A stretch of DNA of 64,000 bases from Lepidurus packardi (lineage: Eukaryota; Arthropoda; Branchiopoda; Notostraca; Triopsidae), in the NCBI GenBank assembly GCA_023053545.1, contig JAKZAN010000007.1, forward strand, positions 1,364,001-1,428,000, read 5' to 3'. Positions 1 to 12,821 of the stretch are shown piece after piece. A model generated the notes under the pieces. The model was not told the DNA's origin, made no database searches, and saw only the letters and a list, made by a program, of their open reading frames with translations. Numbering within the stretch: the first letter of the stretch is position 1; every line of letters starts with the position of its first letter. Made by a program: the position numbers and the translations under genes.

Positions 1-565
1 AAAACTTACTCTGCCTCTTCATCATCACTCCCGAATATAACGCCCCTTTCCTGCTGGTCCTCCACAGGCCCCACAATGCACCCGAACCACGCCCACCAAA
101 ACCCAGAGAATCTCCGTTGCTACCGTTTAAGACTTAACACACTGAAAATGAACGGGCCTGCTCGCGGTATTTCCCAATACGGAATAGTTGCCAAACGTAG
201 CTCTCTCAAGCCTATTAGACAATGGCAAGGCATATATTAATAAAAAAGATCTAGTTCATTCAAATTAAAAATGGACCTTGCTTTATGAACATCAAAGATG
301 AATCTGGTGAAACGGCTAACTGCGGCTCACAAGAATCCTCGTTTTCTTCTAAAGTGGACGGAGCTTAGCCTCACAAAGGATTCAAATGAAGATAATCTTG
401 GGTGGTAACGCAGGGAATCCGGCTGAGAAGCCTTTTTGAATTATAAATAAAACTACTAATATTCAATAAACACAAAAAAGATAAAAACTTACTCCACTTC
501 TTCAATCCACAGATGAACTAACCCTGCCTGACTTCCATCGGTATCCAAAATCCACCTAAACCACG

Positions 566-594
566 CCCCCCCCCCCCCCCCCCCAAAAAAAAAA
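566..594. repeat. Poly(C)19-poly(A)10 tract
   Basis: About 19 consecutive C followed directly by 10 A, inside the second copy of the left-edge duplicated block. The first copy has only CCACGCCC followed by ACC at this place, so the homopolymer expanded after duplication. Confidence 0.85.
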
Positions 595-632
595 CAGAGA
601 AGCTCCGTTGCTACCATTAAAGACCTAACGAA

Positions 633-911
633 TCATGCAGCAAAGGAAACTTTTCTGCCCCCAAGAAAGTTGGATTGCAGCAAATCTTTAAGCGATTTAC
701 CGCAGCCAAACCTCCTAACATACCTTATGCCCTCTGGGTCTCCAGTTCCATCACAAGAAAGGGCGAATCCGAAATCCGAATCAAAGGCGACGTGAAGAAC
801 ATCAACGGGATCAGCTACGGCGGCGCTCAAAGACAAGGCAAGGGTTGAGGGAAGAGCTGATGATGACGATGACCTTCGGTAGTGCAGCTGGAGGAATCGC
901 CATTGATGCAC
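633..911 (-). other. Possible exon of unrecognised gene (92 codons open)
   Basis: An open frame on the minus strand starts at a non-ATG codon and ends at a stop at 633. It carries a serine-rich start, a hydrophobic stretch (LPSTLALSLSAAVADPVDVL) and the segment VAFDSDFGFALSCDGTGDPE. A donor-like GGTATGTTAGG lies inside it near 715-725. It sits beside the duplicated blocks of the left edge and may be another exon of the same decaying locus. No family was recognised and coding status is uncertain. Confidence 0.2.
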
Positions 912-3596
912 GGATAATCTTCTTTAGGAATGCCTGCGCTACTAAATAGCGAGGAAAGAGCACTAGGGGTTCTAAAGAGATAGCTTAGAGCAAAGAGGAA
1001 TGAGGAAAACATGAATACATAAAAAAAAACTCTTTCGGAAAACTCTTTTTGGAGTGAAATTATCAAAGGAACAACTTACCCTTCAAAGAACATCCCAATG
1101 ATAGGACCAGCTCAAACAATGCTGCGATACGGAATGTTAGCGGAACAGACCTCGATCTCAAGCTTGAAATAGTCAAATATATAGTGAAATAGTCAAATAG
1201 TAAATAAGGGGATGTTAATTTTCGAAAATTTGTTCATTTAATTTTAAAGTGGGTTACCTTCAGTTATTAACGACATGGACGAAACTGGTGAATTTGACAA
1301 CTGCAGCTCATAAGAATCTAGGAGTGTCCTCTTTAGCTTAATTTTCGCTCTGAGAATTATAGAACAAAAGAGACAAGCATCAGTATTCTGTAAGTAACAC
1401 AAAGCACAGTGCTAACTTGCGCGCAGAGCTCAAGTTTCAGACGATTGCGACGTTGCCCAAGTTGACATATTTACATCTTCCTTTTCCCTTCGAGACATTG
1501 GACGAGTTCGAGAATCTTGAAAACACCGCGGAATTTAAGAAAGTTTCCATCTAAAGCACATAAGAGCCTAGTACCAAGCAAATATTAATTTTTAAAAAAT
1601 CGAGTTCATTCCAATGAAAATGCTTTACCTCCAGTAATGAACACCAAAGACGAATTTGGTAACTGCGGCAAAGTATCCTCGGCTTCTTCCAAAGTGGGCG
1701 GAGTTTAGCGTCATAAAGGCTTTTCATGAAGCTAATCTTGGCTATGAACACAGTGAATCCAGTTGAAAGCCTTTCACTTCGTTTTCGCTGAGAATTCTAG
1801 AACAAAAGAGGCAAGAATCAAAAGTATTATGAAAATCAAAAATATTATGAGAAAAACACCCACAAAAGAAAATGTGAAAGAAAGGGTTCAAGTTCCAGAC
1901 GATTGCGACGTTGACCAAGTCGACTTATTCACTCTTCCTTTTCGCTTCGATACGTTGGACGAGTTCCACAACCCACAAAATTGTTCTTTCCACCTTCCAC
2001 CCTCTTTCCGCGGTCTACATGGCGAAGATCCTGCCAAACAAACATAGAAGGGGGAGAACGAGTTACTCGGAACTCATACACACATAGCCGGAAAATTGCT
2101 AAATTTCTTTGCATTGATAATTTTTTTCATCCAAAAACGGGATTACCTTCCGGGGGTGTATCTTTGTTGGTAGTCATGAGGATTGAGGAATTAAGAGAAA
2201 TCTGAAAATTGCTCAAATCGGAATTTGAACATTTTCGTGACAAAATAGGATAAACAAAATCTTCACCTAATTAGAGGAAACGGAAGGCAGAATAGAAGAA
2301 GAAGAAGAAGAAGAAGCAGAAGAAGGCAGAACTTCCTAGTAGTTGTTAATTGAATTAATGGCAATATGTAGCCAATGGGAGCAAATAAACTTGAAAACAT
2401 TCGAAATCTACTGACGCTTACCACTGGGAATAATGACGAACATTATCAAAATTGTTACTTTTAATTAACAAAATGTGGTAACATGCAAGCTGATTGCATA
2501 ATACTTAGGTCTGTTTGCCTTTCAGTTTGATAAAAGTCGGATGGGAGTCGAAAAATTTGAATAAAACGGGAGCAAATTACCTGACGTGGAGTCGGCTTGG
2601 CGTCGGTTCACAAAATGGCTGGCGGGATTAATTCCGTCCACTACGCAAAGTGGCGGTGACTGCATACAGAGGACTGTATCATTCGCTAGAGACCCTGGCA
2701 ACGTTAGCAACGAGCAACGTGATTGGGCACTGCGTTGGGTAGTTTTTCAAATTCCGTATTCTGGCATTCTGCGTACTAGCAATACTATCCCCCCCCCCCC
2801 CCTGTAACTGTACAAATAACAAGTAACTGTACACAACAAATGGATAGGAACGAAAATTGTGGAAACTCCACGTCTCCTAGCCACATTTGGGGATTAAGCC
2901 AAAAACCTTACAATTGCTTACGAAGATGTGTGAATGGAGAAATACAAACATTCGTTTACATGGATAAATAACTAAATAATATGCCGAATTCCTAAGAACG
3001 AGAGCTGCGACGTAAAGAGGACGGACATATTTTATTCCTTTTATTATTCCTGATCTATTGCATTAATTTAAACTGTTAAATACATTTTAAAATATCTTTC
3101 CTTAATCTCACACATAACTCTCCCACGTGGCATGCTATATTTTCACTCAGCTTCATTTGAATAACAGGCGAAGAAATAAGGATGTCTCTCCTAAAAAAAT
3201 TCAAATAATAATTACCAACTGGAGCAGGCAAAAGGTGAAAAAGAATAACGCAGCGGCATCTTGTTTGAGCTTGTCCAGCCCAAATTTCACAACATCGTCC
3301 GTTTTAAACATATAGTAATAATAAATAGAGAGAACATTGAGGCCTTTCCTTACGGAAAGTTTGTTACCACTTTCGAGAGCCCCAGGCTAACCCCATGAGA
3401 GGAGGAGGTTGGCCAGAACTTCTTGAGACAGCGGGAACTAAGAAAAACGGAGTTGAGCTGTAAATCGATACCAAATGGACTTGATCGATTTCTTTGCCTT
3501 AGCGGAGACCAAGCGGGAAATTTTTAAACATTAATCCGAATTATAACCGGATCATAGCGACCATTTAGAAAATGCACATATTTATATAATATAACG

Positions 3597-3913
<317 letters not shown>

Positions 3914-4367
3914 CAGCGGGGAAAGTTTCCTTTCTAGAGTAAGTACTCGAAAGAATATCAAGTGAAGCACGTACTAAACAGGACAATAATAAAATAACAA
4001 GTAAATCCTTAAACTGAATGTATGGCATTTCCATGATCAGAACAGCCGTTTCCAACGTGAATTGCGCCTATGTCGTGATAAATAATTAGTTCCGTATTAC
4101 TGCCATTAGCCCAGATATTACAAGTTCTGACTTGTAAAAAAATTGCATTTTACATCAGATATAAACTGAAATTATAATATTTGATTAAGCGCAACGATAA
4201 GATCACATTAGTCACATTAGTCCTAAAAAAGTACGTGTTCAATACACCAAGTTCTCACATTCGTATATACCGCTGCTGGTTGTAATTGATTCATGTTTAT
4301 AATATTGTATTGCCATTTGAGAAGTTCTTAGTCAATAAGCTTAACCAACGATATCGGTCTGTAATGT

Positions 4368-4427
4368 ACAGCCAATCAGCGACAAGGACTTGCTTCGCAA
4401 TCTTACAGCCAATCAGCAGCAAGGACT
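4368..4427 (+). repeat. Direct repeat carrying two CCAAT boxes
   Basis: ACAGCCAATCAGCGACAAGG at 4368 recurs as ACAGCCAATCAGCAGCAAGG at 4405, both followed by ACT, spaced 37 bp apart. Each copy contains the NF-Y core CCAAT. Two closely spaced CCAAT boxes are typical of proximal promoters, but no plus-strand gene was found downstream, so function is only a suggestion. Confidence 0.5.
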
Positions 4428-5989
4428 CCCCTATGCAGTCCTTCCATTTCGCTGCATTTTGGTGTAACAGACTTCTGACAGGGACCTTACCCCCTTGGTT
4501 TTAAACGTTAAGAAAGGCATACACGCCCAAACGTTTGGATGAAACTTCGCACTGAAAACACGCACAAAATCCACAAATGAAGCTGAATGAATGCTTATAA
4601 ATTAACAGGAATGCTGTTCGTAACTGCAGACAGAGTAAGTTACGTAAATTCAGCTAAAAAATTAAACTATTCTATATATAAAGTTATGCATAACAATAGT
4701 TTCTATCTGAACATGTAGCTTGTTCGACTTTGCGAGCGCGACTGAGACTGCAAGTTGGGCAAAGCGCCGCCTGCGGCCGTTCCAGTAACGCGCACTATTC
4801 AAGTTCGATGGAATTGTCTAAAACAAATTTTTCTTAGGTTTAACTTTGCAGCAACAGGCCTATAAAAATTAGCCAGCATAACCCAGATACTTTCATTTTG
4901 TTTCAATCGGCTCCTGTACAGTTGGCACAAGTGGTTAAGCTTTTGTAGCCCACTATTCCCGATACTTTCCGGAAAATCTTTCACTCCAACTTAGAACTCT
5001 CCAACCCTCAAGAAAAGTGTCCTCTTACACACGTTTCTTACCCTGTGTAAATTTTAACAAAACGGGACAACAGTCAGCTTCGTTTCTTGCCAGACAAAAC
5101 TAAATCGAAGCCGACAAAAAATGTTCGAAGTTCTCAATTAAAATCGTCTTTATTTCTGTACAATTTGCATAGAACTACACTAGGCTGGATAATAGAATTA
5201 GGCTGTTAAAAATGAAAAATAATCAAAAATCTTTCTTACCACAGGGTTTCCTCGCCGTGAAAGTGATTCCTCCTTCTAGGTCTTCATGGCTGTCTCCAAA
5301 ACTCCTACTGACGTTAAATTTACTCGGAAACATTCGCAGGAGAACTATTAACAAAGCGAAGAAGAAGCAAAAAGTGTTTGATATTGTTTACTTTTAACTA
5401 CCAAATGCAAGGTTAAGCTCGTGGCTTTCATAACAGCAGTGGCGGTTTTGGCGGGCAATTCATATTGAAAAACTCGTTGGTGTTGAACTACCAATTTAAA
5501 GACCAAACAATATTTCATGCAAAACGCCATAAGAGATAGTAGATTTTACAAAATTCAACTATTACAATCGATCTTTTCAAAACATAAGAAAACTGCTCGG
5601 TGTCATGCGTCAAGTCAACACGACCCGTGACTTTTGTCCCTTCACCGTAGAAAAAAAAAGTCCACTTGAATGGAAGGACAAGGGAAACAATGTGCGCAAT
5701 AACCTTAAAATAACCTGCGCAACCGGCCCGAAGTCCCGAAAAATGTCGGCTAAATCCTAAACGTCCGCTTAACGTAATAAAATGTTCGGGATGGATTGTT
5801 GGCATTATGGTACATGATGAAGCCCACACGTGGTACACAAAGGCACACAGTGTAACCGCAGAAGAACTTAATGTATCACCAAATTCCTATACAGGAGCTG
5901 GCAAATGATGCACGAGTCAAATATGAAACGAACGAAAGATTTACGAGTGATAATACAGAATATAAAGCAAATATCCTCCAGGTTCTACA

Positions 5990-8900
5990 TCACATAACCC
6001 CTGAGGGCTTCATATGACAGCAAAACGAGCGCACGTTCTTGTACAGCGGATTCCGTCTTCGTTTTTTGGCCCATATGCTAAATGGGTCATCGCCTGCCAA
6101 TGCAAATGCTCGTCCTAGGAGGAAAAGAATATAATCATAAAAATGCTCGTAGGATACTTGGGAGTAATGTAATTTACCATTGCTTTCAGCCAAAGGCATA
6201 AACTCCTGAAGATCATCAAGCAATTTCTGGACGTCTTCCGTATCCTTGATAATGCTATGAAGTTCCTCCTGATTAAAATCCGGAGCCAGCTGTTTGCAAA
6301 GGATAATCTGACTCAACACGCCGCCAAGCCCGGAAGGACCAGGCCGGTTTTCTGTCAATAGAAAGATAATAAGACAAGCACACTAGTGAGAATACACACC
6401 GAAATAACCAGTCATATCCAATGGCAAGGTTTTGATGAGCCGAAAACTCCTCCGTAGTTCTCGTGCTAGTAGTTGCGTACAGCAAAAGAAATGCACCAGC
6501 TGGTCCTTGTCTACCAATATTCCTTCAGCTAGCTCACTGAAAAGTAGAAAAAATAATAATAATGAGAGGTGGATCCTGCAGAGCTAGGCAAAACAATATT
6601 ACTGTTATTCTTTTTTTCCTTTTTATAAATCAAATAAAGCAATAAATCGGTTGTTTGACCCAAAGTCCACCGAGTGATGAGGCCAATAACAAGTTCTGTA
6701 TTTTTTCTCATGCAAAGACAAACTTCCTTGGAATTGGTAACATGTTTTCTGGAACCCGATTTAAAACAAGTAAAAATTAGAGAGGACTCGAAGGTATACA
6801 GAATAGAGACAAGCTGAGGTTTTTGGGACGACACTGACCAACTGAACCTGAAAATTAGGTTTGGCTGCCTTCGTCAGTTTGCTTGGACAAACGATCCCCT
6901 TTGCCAAAGAAAACGCAGGGAAAAGGTCGGAAAGGAAAGGAAAAGCATTTTGAAAGTAAGAAAAAATACAATAAATGACCCCGACCTCCACAGAGGCGCA
7001 TAGGTCACGCCCTGCTCTACAAAGACTCCCCAATTTTTTTTCTATACCATTCTTTCTCACTTAACAACTAGCGGATTGCTCGGACTGCGCAAACGGGGCA
7101 AATGCATCATTAACCGGGGTTTCCTAAAAGCTGCGGTAACCCAAGTTAGGGGTACAGATGAAAAACAAAGCCTAAAGTAAAGATCCATGCATAGGAAAGA
7201 GGGGGGTCTTCTCCTTCCCTTTCATCTCATACTCATAGCCGCGGTTATATCAACATGCAAGTCTTTCATTACTAGCATTTTTAAACAAATTTTGAAGAGA
7301 GCGGCAGCTTTACAGGAGGAGTTATAAGCCCCTCCGTTTACAGGGCAAAAAGGCAATTAACGTGGCTTACTTACTTCTTAATAGGCGGTAGTAGCAACTG
7401 AGTTGTGTGTTTGCAAGCATCGACACACTGGCGGCGCAAGCGACGAATTTTTTCTCGGATTTCAGGGGAATCCTTGGGCTGTCCGACGGTGATGAGTAAT
7501 TGCCGAAACAAGGCCAGTTGACTATTGAGATCCGCAATTAACTGCCAGAAACACAAAAAGGATGTAATTAGTTTAGTTTTTTTTTCTCTCCTTTCCCATT
7601 GCTGTTCCTAACCCGTTATCCCAGCCTTTAATTCTACAATCTCTCTTATCGTGCTGCTTTGCAGCCCACCAAACTATACCAAACTCATGCTCATACAACT
7701 CTTGGCAACTTGCCATTCTGCTCCACTGTCTGCAGCAACAGTGGAACAGCGCGATATGGTGAAATGCAGCCTCGACAGCCGAGTCATTAAAGTGAGGACA
7801 AATTTTAAATTAGCCAAATAGGATTAGCTTGGCTTTCTCCTGTGCACTTTCTCAACTTTAATGCTTTTATCTCCGTATGCTTACCATAAAGGCACATAAA
7901 GCCAATGCATTCATTCGGGATAGCTTGTAGCTCCCCATTATACCAATATCGAACCCACCCCCGTAGCTCCGTTTTCCACTTGTTTAAAAGTTTGAACTGG
8001 GACGACGACTTTAAACAATGCAAAAAGATGTGAGCTTTTGAGTTTAATAAGCTCTCGCATAGAAAAAAGCCTTCAAGACAAGAGATAAAACGGGATTTTC
8101 GACAGAACGAGGTTCGAGGGGCTTACACGCTCAACGTCGAAGTGAAGAAATAAAAGGAGCTTGGTCCTACTTGTCGGCAATCGATGATTCCCGAAGTGTG
8201 AGCCTTGTGAAAAAAAATCTTCGGTGCCAAAAATTTGAGTAACTTAAAAGCAATAAATACACTCTATTTCAATTCAACGCTCTCCGGTGAAACTCTCTTC
8301 TGGCAAAATATACGTGCTTCGATATATATGAGAGTCGAGGGCCCTTGCTCCCAGCAGCCACAAATTTCACAGGGTCGAATAGTTCCCCTTGCTATCGTGA
8401 ATAACCAAGTACTTTGCCACTTTTCCCACAGAGCACGGAGAGGAAAACGAAATCGCAAGTCTGGAAAATTGTCTAATTTTTCATAGCGAGCATGTTAAAC
8501 GTGCAAGGTTGACGGGTTCAAACTGCTCGGCAAATGTCCAGTAGAAGGGGTAAGAAAAAATAAACGGGTTAAAAGATTATCTGATTTTCAAAGAACGGTT
8601 TTCTAACATCGGCAATTTCCCGCTAATGAGCGCGCCGTTTTTCGTCAGACAGATCGAGACGCTCGATCAGCAACTTGTTCTCTCCATCTCCCATGGCTCG
8701 AAATTCCGCGGGATGCGTGCTTACCGTGCTTCTTGGTGAAGCACTTCCCAGAAAAAATAGTAACGTTCGGCGGATAATGATACCAATTTACGATGACGCA
8801 GTATACTTGTCGAAGAAGTTTTCAATGCGAATCTACTACAACAATACCTCTCACGAAGGTCCCAAGACACCAAAGTTTGTTTCGGAAGAAGCAAACTTGA

Positions 8901-9413
8901 GCTTTCGGGTCCTTAAAATACTCCCTGGAAACATTCCGAGAAGTTTCCTGTCCAAGTGGCCAGGTTCTCGCACATTTAAATCAAAGCTTGAATCTTTGAG
9001 CTGGCTAATAAAAGCGAAGCTTGTGTTGCGAAAATGCAACAGTTTTGTTTTCCAAATTACTAAAGGATCCGTGTCCTCGAAGTGCTTCAATCCCCAGCAA
9101 GAAAGTGAGAAGCCATCTCAATTGGCCCTTTACTGCTCGAATAAGAGGCATAGCTTCATGGGCAAGCTAACAAGGCAAAAACGTCTCAAACCCAGTGCGA
9201 CAATGCAACTCTTGACGCAGTGTTAACCTACCGTTGCCACAGAATACCCGATAGGGATGACGGAGACCTGACGTATTAGTAGCGAAGCAAAGTTTCTAAA
9301 TTGGTTGTCGTGGACTGGTAGCTCTCCAAATTAAGTTCTAATATATATACCTTCTGCACCCGGGCGCTAAGCACCACGCTTTCGTCGGGACTGAATTCGG
9401 CTTCACTCGGCAT
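5990..9413 (-). CDS. R7-family RGS-binding protein (R7BP/RGS9BP type)
   Basis: Five minus-strand exons give a 221-aa protein: 9351-9413, 7375-7541, 6400-6536, 6178-6351 and 5990-6114 (666 nt, in frame). Proteins of this family anchor R7 RGS-Gbeta5 complexes to membranes and speed G-protein shut-off in neurons. Exon 2 encodes LNSQLALFRQLLITVGQPKD, matching the family's core ([20 protein letters not shown] in human RGS7BP as I recall it). The middle part (QLVHFFCCTQLLARELRRSF) fits the syntaxin-like helices, and the C-terminal TEDVQKLLDDLQEFMPLAES matches the late helix. The tail has a basic KKRRR patch followed by FCCHM near the C-terminus; the paired cysteines lie where R7BP is palmitoylated. 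The usual family length is about 230-260 aa. The start used is the first ATG of exon 1; an extended N-terminus is possible through an upstream exon at 10971-11223. Intron 1 is about 1.8 kb, whereas introns 3 and 4 are 48 and 63 bp. Confidence 0.85.
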
Positions 9414-10970
9414 GTTTTGTTTTGTTTTGTTCCGTACGTTTTGTGGCTCTACGGACGGGTAAAAAACGTAAACAGGCCCGCGCTGCAAAGAACTCGAATA
9501 GTAACAATGGGATTAAAGCCGCAAACATGGAAAGGTAAAATCGCACAGAATATGCCAAGACTTTCAACTGTATATAGGAGTGACGAAGACGCTACCGCTT
9601 TCGCAGGTCGACTTTTGCGCCCAAACGAGATCAACTGAGCTGCCGTTAGAGCTGGGGAAAGGGACATGGACGTCCATTGATTTCATTACGCTTGAGCGAG
9701 GTTTTTGACGACATTCCATGATAGCAAAGGGAGCACTAGCTGCTGAATAAGGTCCGGTACTTGGGTACTGGCAAGTGCAGGAAATTAATGCGATGTTGTC
9801 TTGAGCACAGGTCTGTGGGCTACAAGCATTCTTCCAAACGCAGTGAGCGGTATAGTACGGCTTTTCATTAGCAATCAATTGGGCCCAGCCAAGTGCCGGA
9901 CATCCGGGCTATCTTTGAGCCCCACGTGCTCTTGATGAATCAGCCCATATTAAGCGATCACTGACTCGGAAAACATGACATTAGAAGTTTCCCTTTCATT
10001 AGAAGACCCCTTGAACCTGCTAGAGCAGCTCACGTGACGGCCGCACGCAACGAAAGGGACTTTTTTTGCTCGGTCACGAGCTTTTTAAAATCCACACAAT
10101 TGATTCTACAGAAATGGGGGTACTATGCAGTAATCCAGCTTGGGGACTGTGCCGCGTAAACAAAAATGGCAATTCCTCACGCTTTGTGGGAGTGAAATAC
10201 ACAGGCTTCCGGGAACTTTGCCAAACCAAGACTGAGCTGCTCGGCGCTGGAAGGATTGGACATAAGTCGAACGGGAAAAGCTTTCTGATGGCGGGACCCA
10301 ACGAGATGCGCTGGAAGTAGCTGCTTCCATTCGCGGCTTGCTCCATAACACGTCTACTAGCACGTCAATGCAATGTTATACTACGACACCCCGGTCTCGC
10401 TTGTCTGCAACGGTATATAAAGTCCTTTACAAACCCTAAACACCCTGACAAGACAAGAATCGGCTCCGGGTCGATGGGTTTTCGTTTTCCGTCATATCAA
10501 GCTTGACGCCTTGACGTTGCTGCGAAGCTTCAACAATGGGGAAACCGGGGGATGAAGGCAAAATTAGACCGCGTAACAAAAAAGTAAAAAATAAAGGTTC
10601 CTATAAAGAAGCAAGATAAAAGAGGTCGACTCCTAACTCGGAACTGTGTGTGCTGATGAGGACAATGGCTCGTATTCAGCGTATCGTGGGTGTGTGGGTT
10701 TGAGGAGTGCGAGGTGCTTCTTTAATGAAGAAGGAAGAAGCATAGAGGGCTTGGTTTCTGTTTGTTTGTTGCTCGGTAAAGCAAGCTAAAGAGCAACTGG
10801 GTGCGAGAAGAGTCCGCCCAAGAAACCGGGTAAATATGAAGAAAACTTTTTTTTTTCTTTTTTGGCTTTTTTGTATGTATCTATATATAAAGGGTAGGGG
10901 GATCTTAAGAGTCAAACTGATGAAGAGGCAAAATTTAAAAAAAAAAAATGCAAAGTAAGAATGTGCTTAC

Positions 10971-11223
10971 TGCCATTATCTCCGCCCCCACTTCTGTTAG
11001 CAGATATCAAGCTCCCAAATATTAGCTGTACCTGATCAATATCCAGTGACTGCTGAACATGGGAATTGCCGAGGTCTTGGTCTCCGTTTTCATCTCGGGC
11101 CAAACGCAGGAAGTCCTCGGTGTCGCGGTCACGGCCAACCAAGTAACGCAATGACGTTGAGCTCAATTGGCACTGAGATTGCGTCTGGTCGTGTACTTTG
11201 TTCGAAAGGCGTTTCATGACCAT
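10971..11223 (-). CDS. Candidate upstream coding exon, possibly of the R7BP-type gene
   Basis: This open exon starts at an ATG at 11223 (MVMKRLSNKVHDQTQSQCQL) and has a good donor GGCA|GTAAGC at 10971/10970. If it is joined to an acceptor CCGTAG at 9449-9450 (exon 9351-9448), the frame stays open and continues into the R7BP-type coding sequence, giving about 317 aa instead of 221. A shorter donor, GATCAG|GTACAG, also exists inside it, so alternative use is possible. The amino-acid sequence has no family I recognise. Vertebrate R7BP has a poorly conserved N-terminal extension, which would fit. This is a frame-based inference without transcript support; the exon could belong to a separate small gene. 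Confidence 0.4.
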
Positions 11224-12821
11224 TCACTTCAGGGGTAAAATCCGTCCAGCTCGTTCACCATCAGCACCTGAGAGCAAACTCTGTCCTAATGAGCAAGATG
11301 ATCGATTTCAAGAACCCTTTGTAGATGTCCACTTCACCTGCGGCCCCTTTCCCTTAGCTTTGGCGCGGGATCATTAGCCTGTGCAAAAGAAGGTGCTCTT
11401 CTTTCACGTTCTTCAATTTCTTAGCCTCTTGCTCCCATCTCCAACTCAAACCCCAGCCCCCTAAGCTTGATCCCATCGACGTAAAACTTGAGCAGATGCA
11501 CTGAAGGTCCTTTACCTTAACAATAAAAAAGGAGTCGTAGACTTATAGAACATAAGAGGTCATCCCAACGAGCTTTTGTCTTTCTTTTCACGTTTAAAAA
11601 TTTTTCGGACTTGTCCCAAACAGTGCTTCATTGACTCAAAACTCGTCACTTGAACTTCCTCGCTGTCTTAGCACTCAAAGGTTGCTATGGTTCTCGCACG
11701 CCATATATATTCAAAATAAGAACACGCACGAGAGAGAGAGAGAAAAAAGACACGAATACCATTTGAACTTTTACACACAGAACATATTGTCTCGCATTGC
11801 ACTCCTCCCTCTCTCTCCGTCTTTTTATACATACTTACTTTGAAAACGGCAGCGAAATGGCACGCGGATCACGACTGCATAACTACATAAACTTAATGCG
11901 ACCTTTTTTTTTACTTCTCATCTCTATTAGCCACCGAAACTTGGAATTCGCCCGCGTATGACATGGAAGGCATATGTTGGTTTACGTTCTTACTTTTTCC
12001 ATTTCAGCTTCTTTTTCTTTTCCTTCGTTGTATGTAAGATCACTAAGACCAGCGGGGCTGCATGCAGCCTCCTTCGTAAAAAGGGTTGTGGCCAACAGGG
12101 AAAATGATCGTTCAGGGACGCGTATCTCAAGAGTGCGCTAACAATTCCGTTCGGAGCTTACGACCGTGCGCTATTATGTTGCTTCCATTTCATTGGCGAC
12201 CGACAATGACCCAGGTTTTGCGATTGCCGCAGCCCTCAATTGGATACCGTTTCCACCAACTATTACGTCTTCGTTGCCAAAACTAGTTAACGCATTATTC
12301 CATTACAACTTACCGCACCAGCATGTAGCCTAACGAAGGGCTGTATAGCGCATTGCAATCACTTTTCGGGTATATGGGAACCGTATCGCATGCACTTGAA
12401 CAGCTACTTACAATTCTATGCACACACGAGCAGCAGGCAAACCCTAGTTCGTTAGGACGAGCACACGCAATCGCGATTAATCTTTGCCATGCCGAGTTGT
12501 CTTAACGTTACCTTAATTAATAATTAATCACTCTTTCATAAGTCTTTGGTCCTTCGTCTTCTGTGTCTAATTTCCACGAATAATGAATAAGCGTCGGCTC
12601 ATAAAACGCATACTTTCCCAATTCTTTGTCGAACCTGCTACTTACACGTGGAAGGAATTACCTTGAGAAGGAGAAGACTAAAAAGCTATTTTCTATGGGA
12701 ATCGAAAAGGGACAGAACTGCTTGTATTATTTGCGAGCATACGAGAAAGCTCCTTTTTGTGGACGACCTGGGTTTGCCTAGCTTCTTCCCAAAGTCCAAT
12801 ACATTAGCAAACAAATACACA
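11224..12821. other. Gap between R7BP-type gene and STOML2
   Basis: No gene recognised. The stretch holds an (AG)n-like run at about 11730-11745 and pyrimidine-rich patches. It should contain the 3' flank of STOML2 (stop at 12822) and, if the exon at 10971-11223 is real, that gene's promoter. None of the open frames shows coding features that I trust. Confidence 0.5.

Larger units (their letters stand above)
1..2110. repeat. Decayed tandem duplication of a gene-like block
   Basis: Two kinds of homologous segment recur here. Positions 1-150 and 486-640 both begin with a minus-strand splice-donor-like end (CTTACTC on the plus strand), share an ACCACGCCC stretch, and end in GAGAANCTCCGTTGCTACC. 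Segments at about 227-440, 1210-1560 and 1585-2000 are related to one another; on the minus strand each carries a short similar reading frame (DSYELQLSNSPVSS at about 1290-1330, DSCEPQLAVSPDSS at about 300-340, EDTLPQLPNSS at about 1640-1680). On the plus strand, 1430-1555 encodes FQTIATLPKLTYLHLPFPF then a stop, and 1880-1990 is a frameshifted relative of it; this looks leucine-rich-repeat-like. The copies are diverged and interrupted, so I read them as duplicated exon fragments or a decaying multigene locus cut by the left edge. I do not recognise the protein. Confidence 0.45.

Noticed and set aside
4910..4985. tRNA-like A box (TGGCACAAGTGGTTAAG)
   Set aside because: No B box (GGTTCRANNCC) at the right distance and no acceptor-stem pairing.
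8675..9226. Plus-strand frame of 183 codons antisense to R7BP-type intron 1
   Set aside because: It begins at a TTG, the first ATG is internal, and no domain, splice sites or compositional sign of coding was found; it lies entirely in an intron on the opposite strand.
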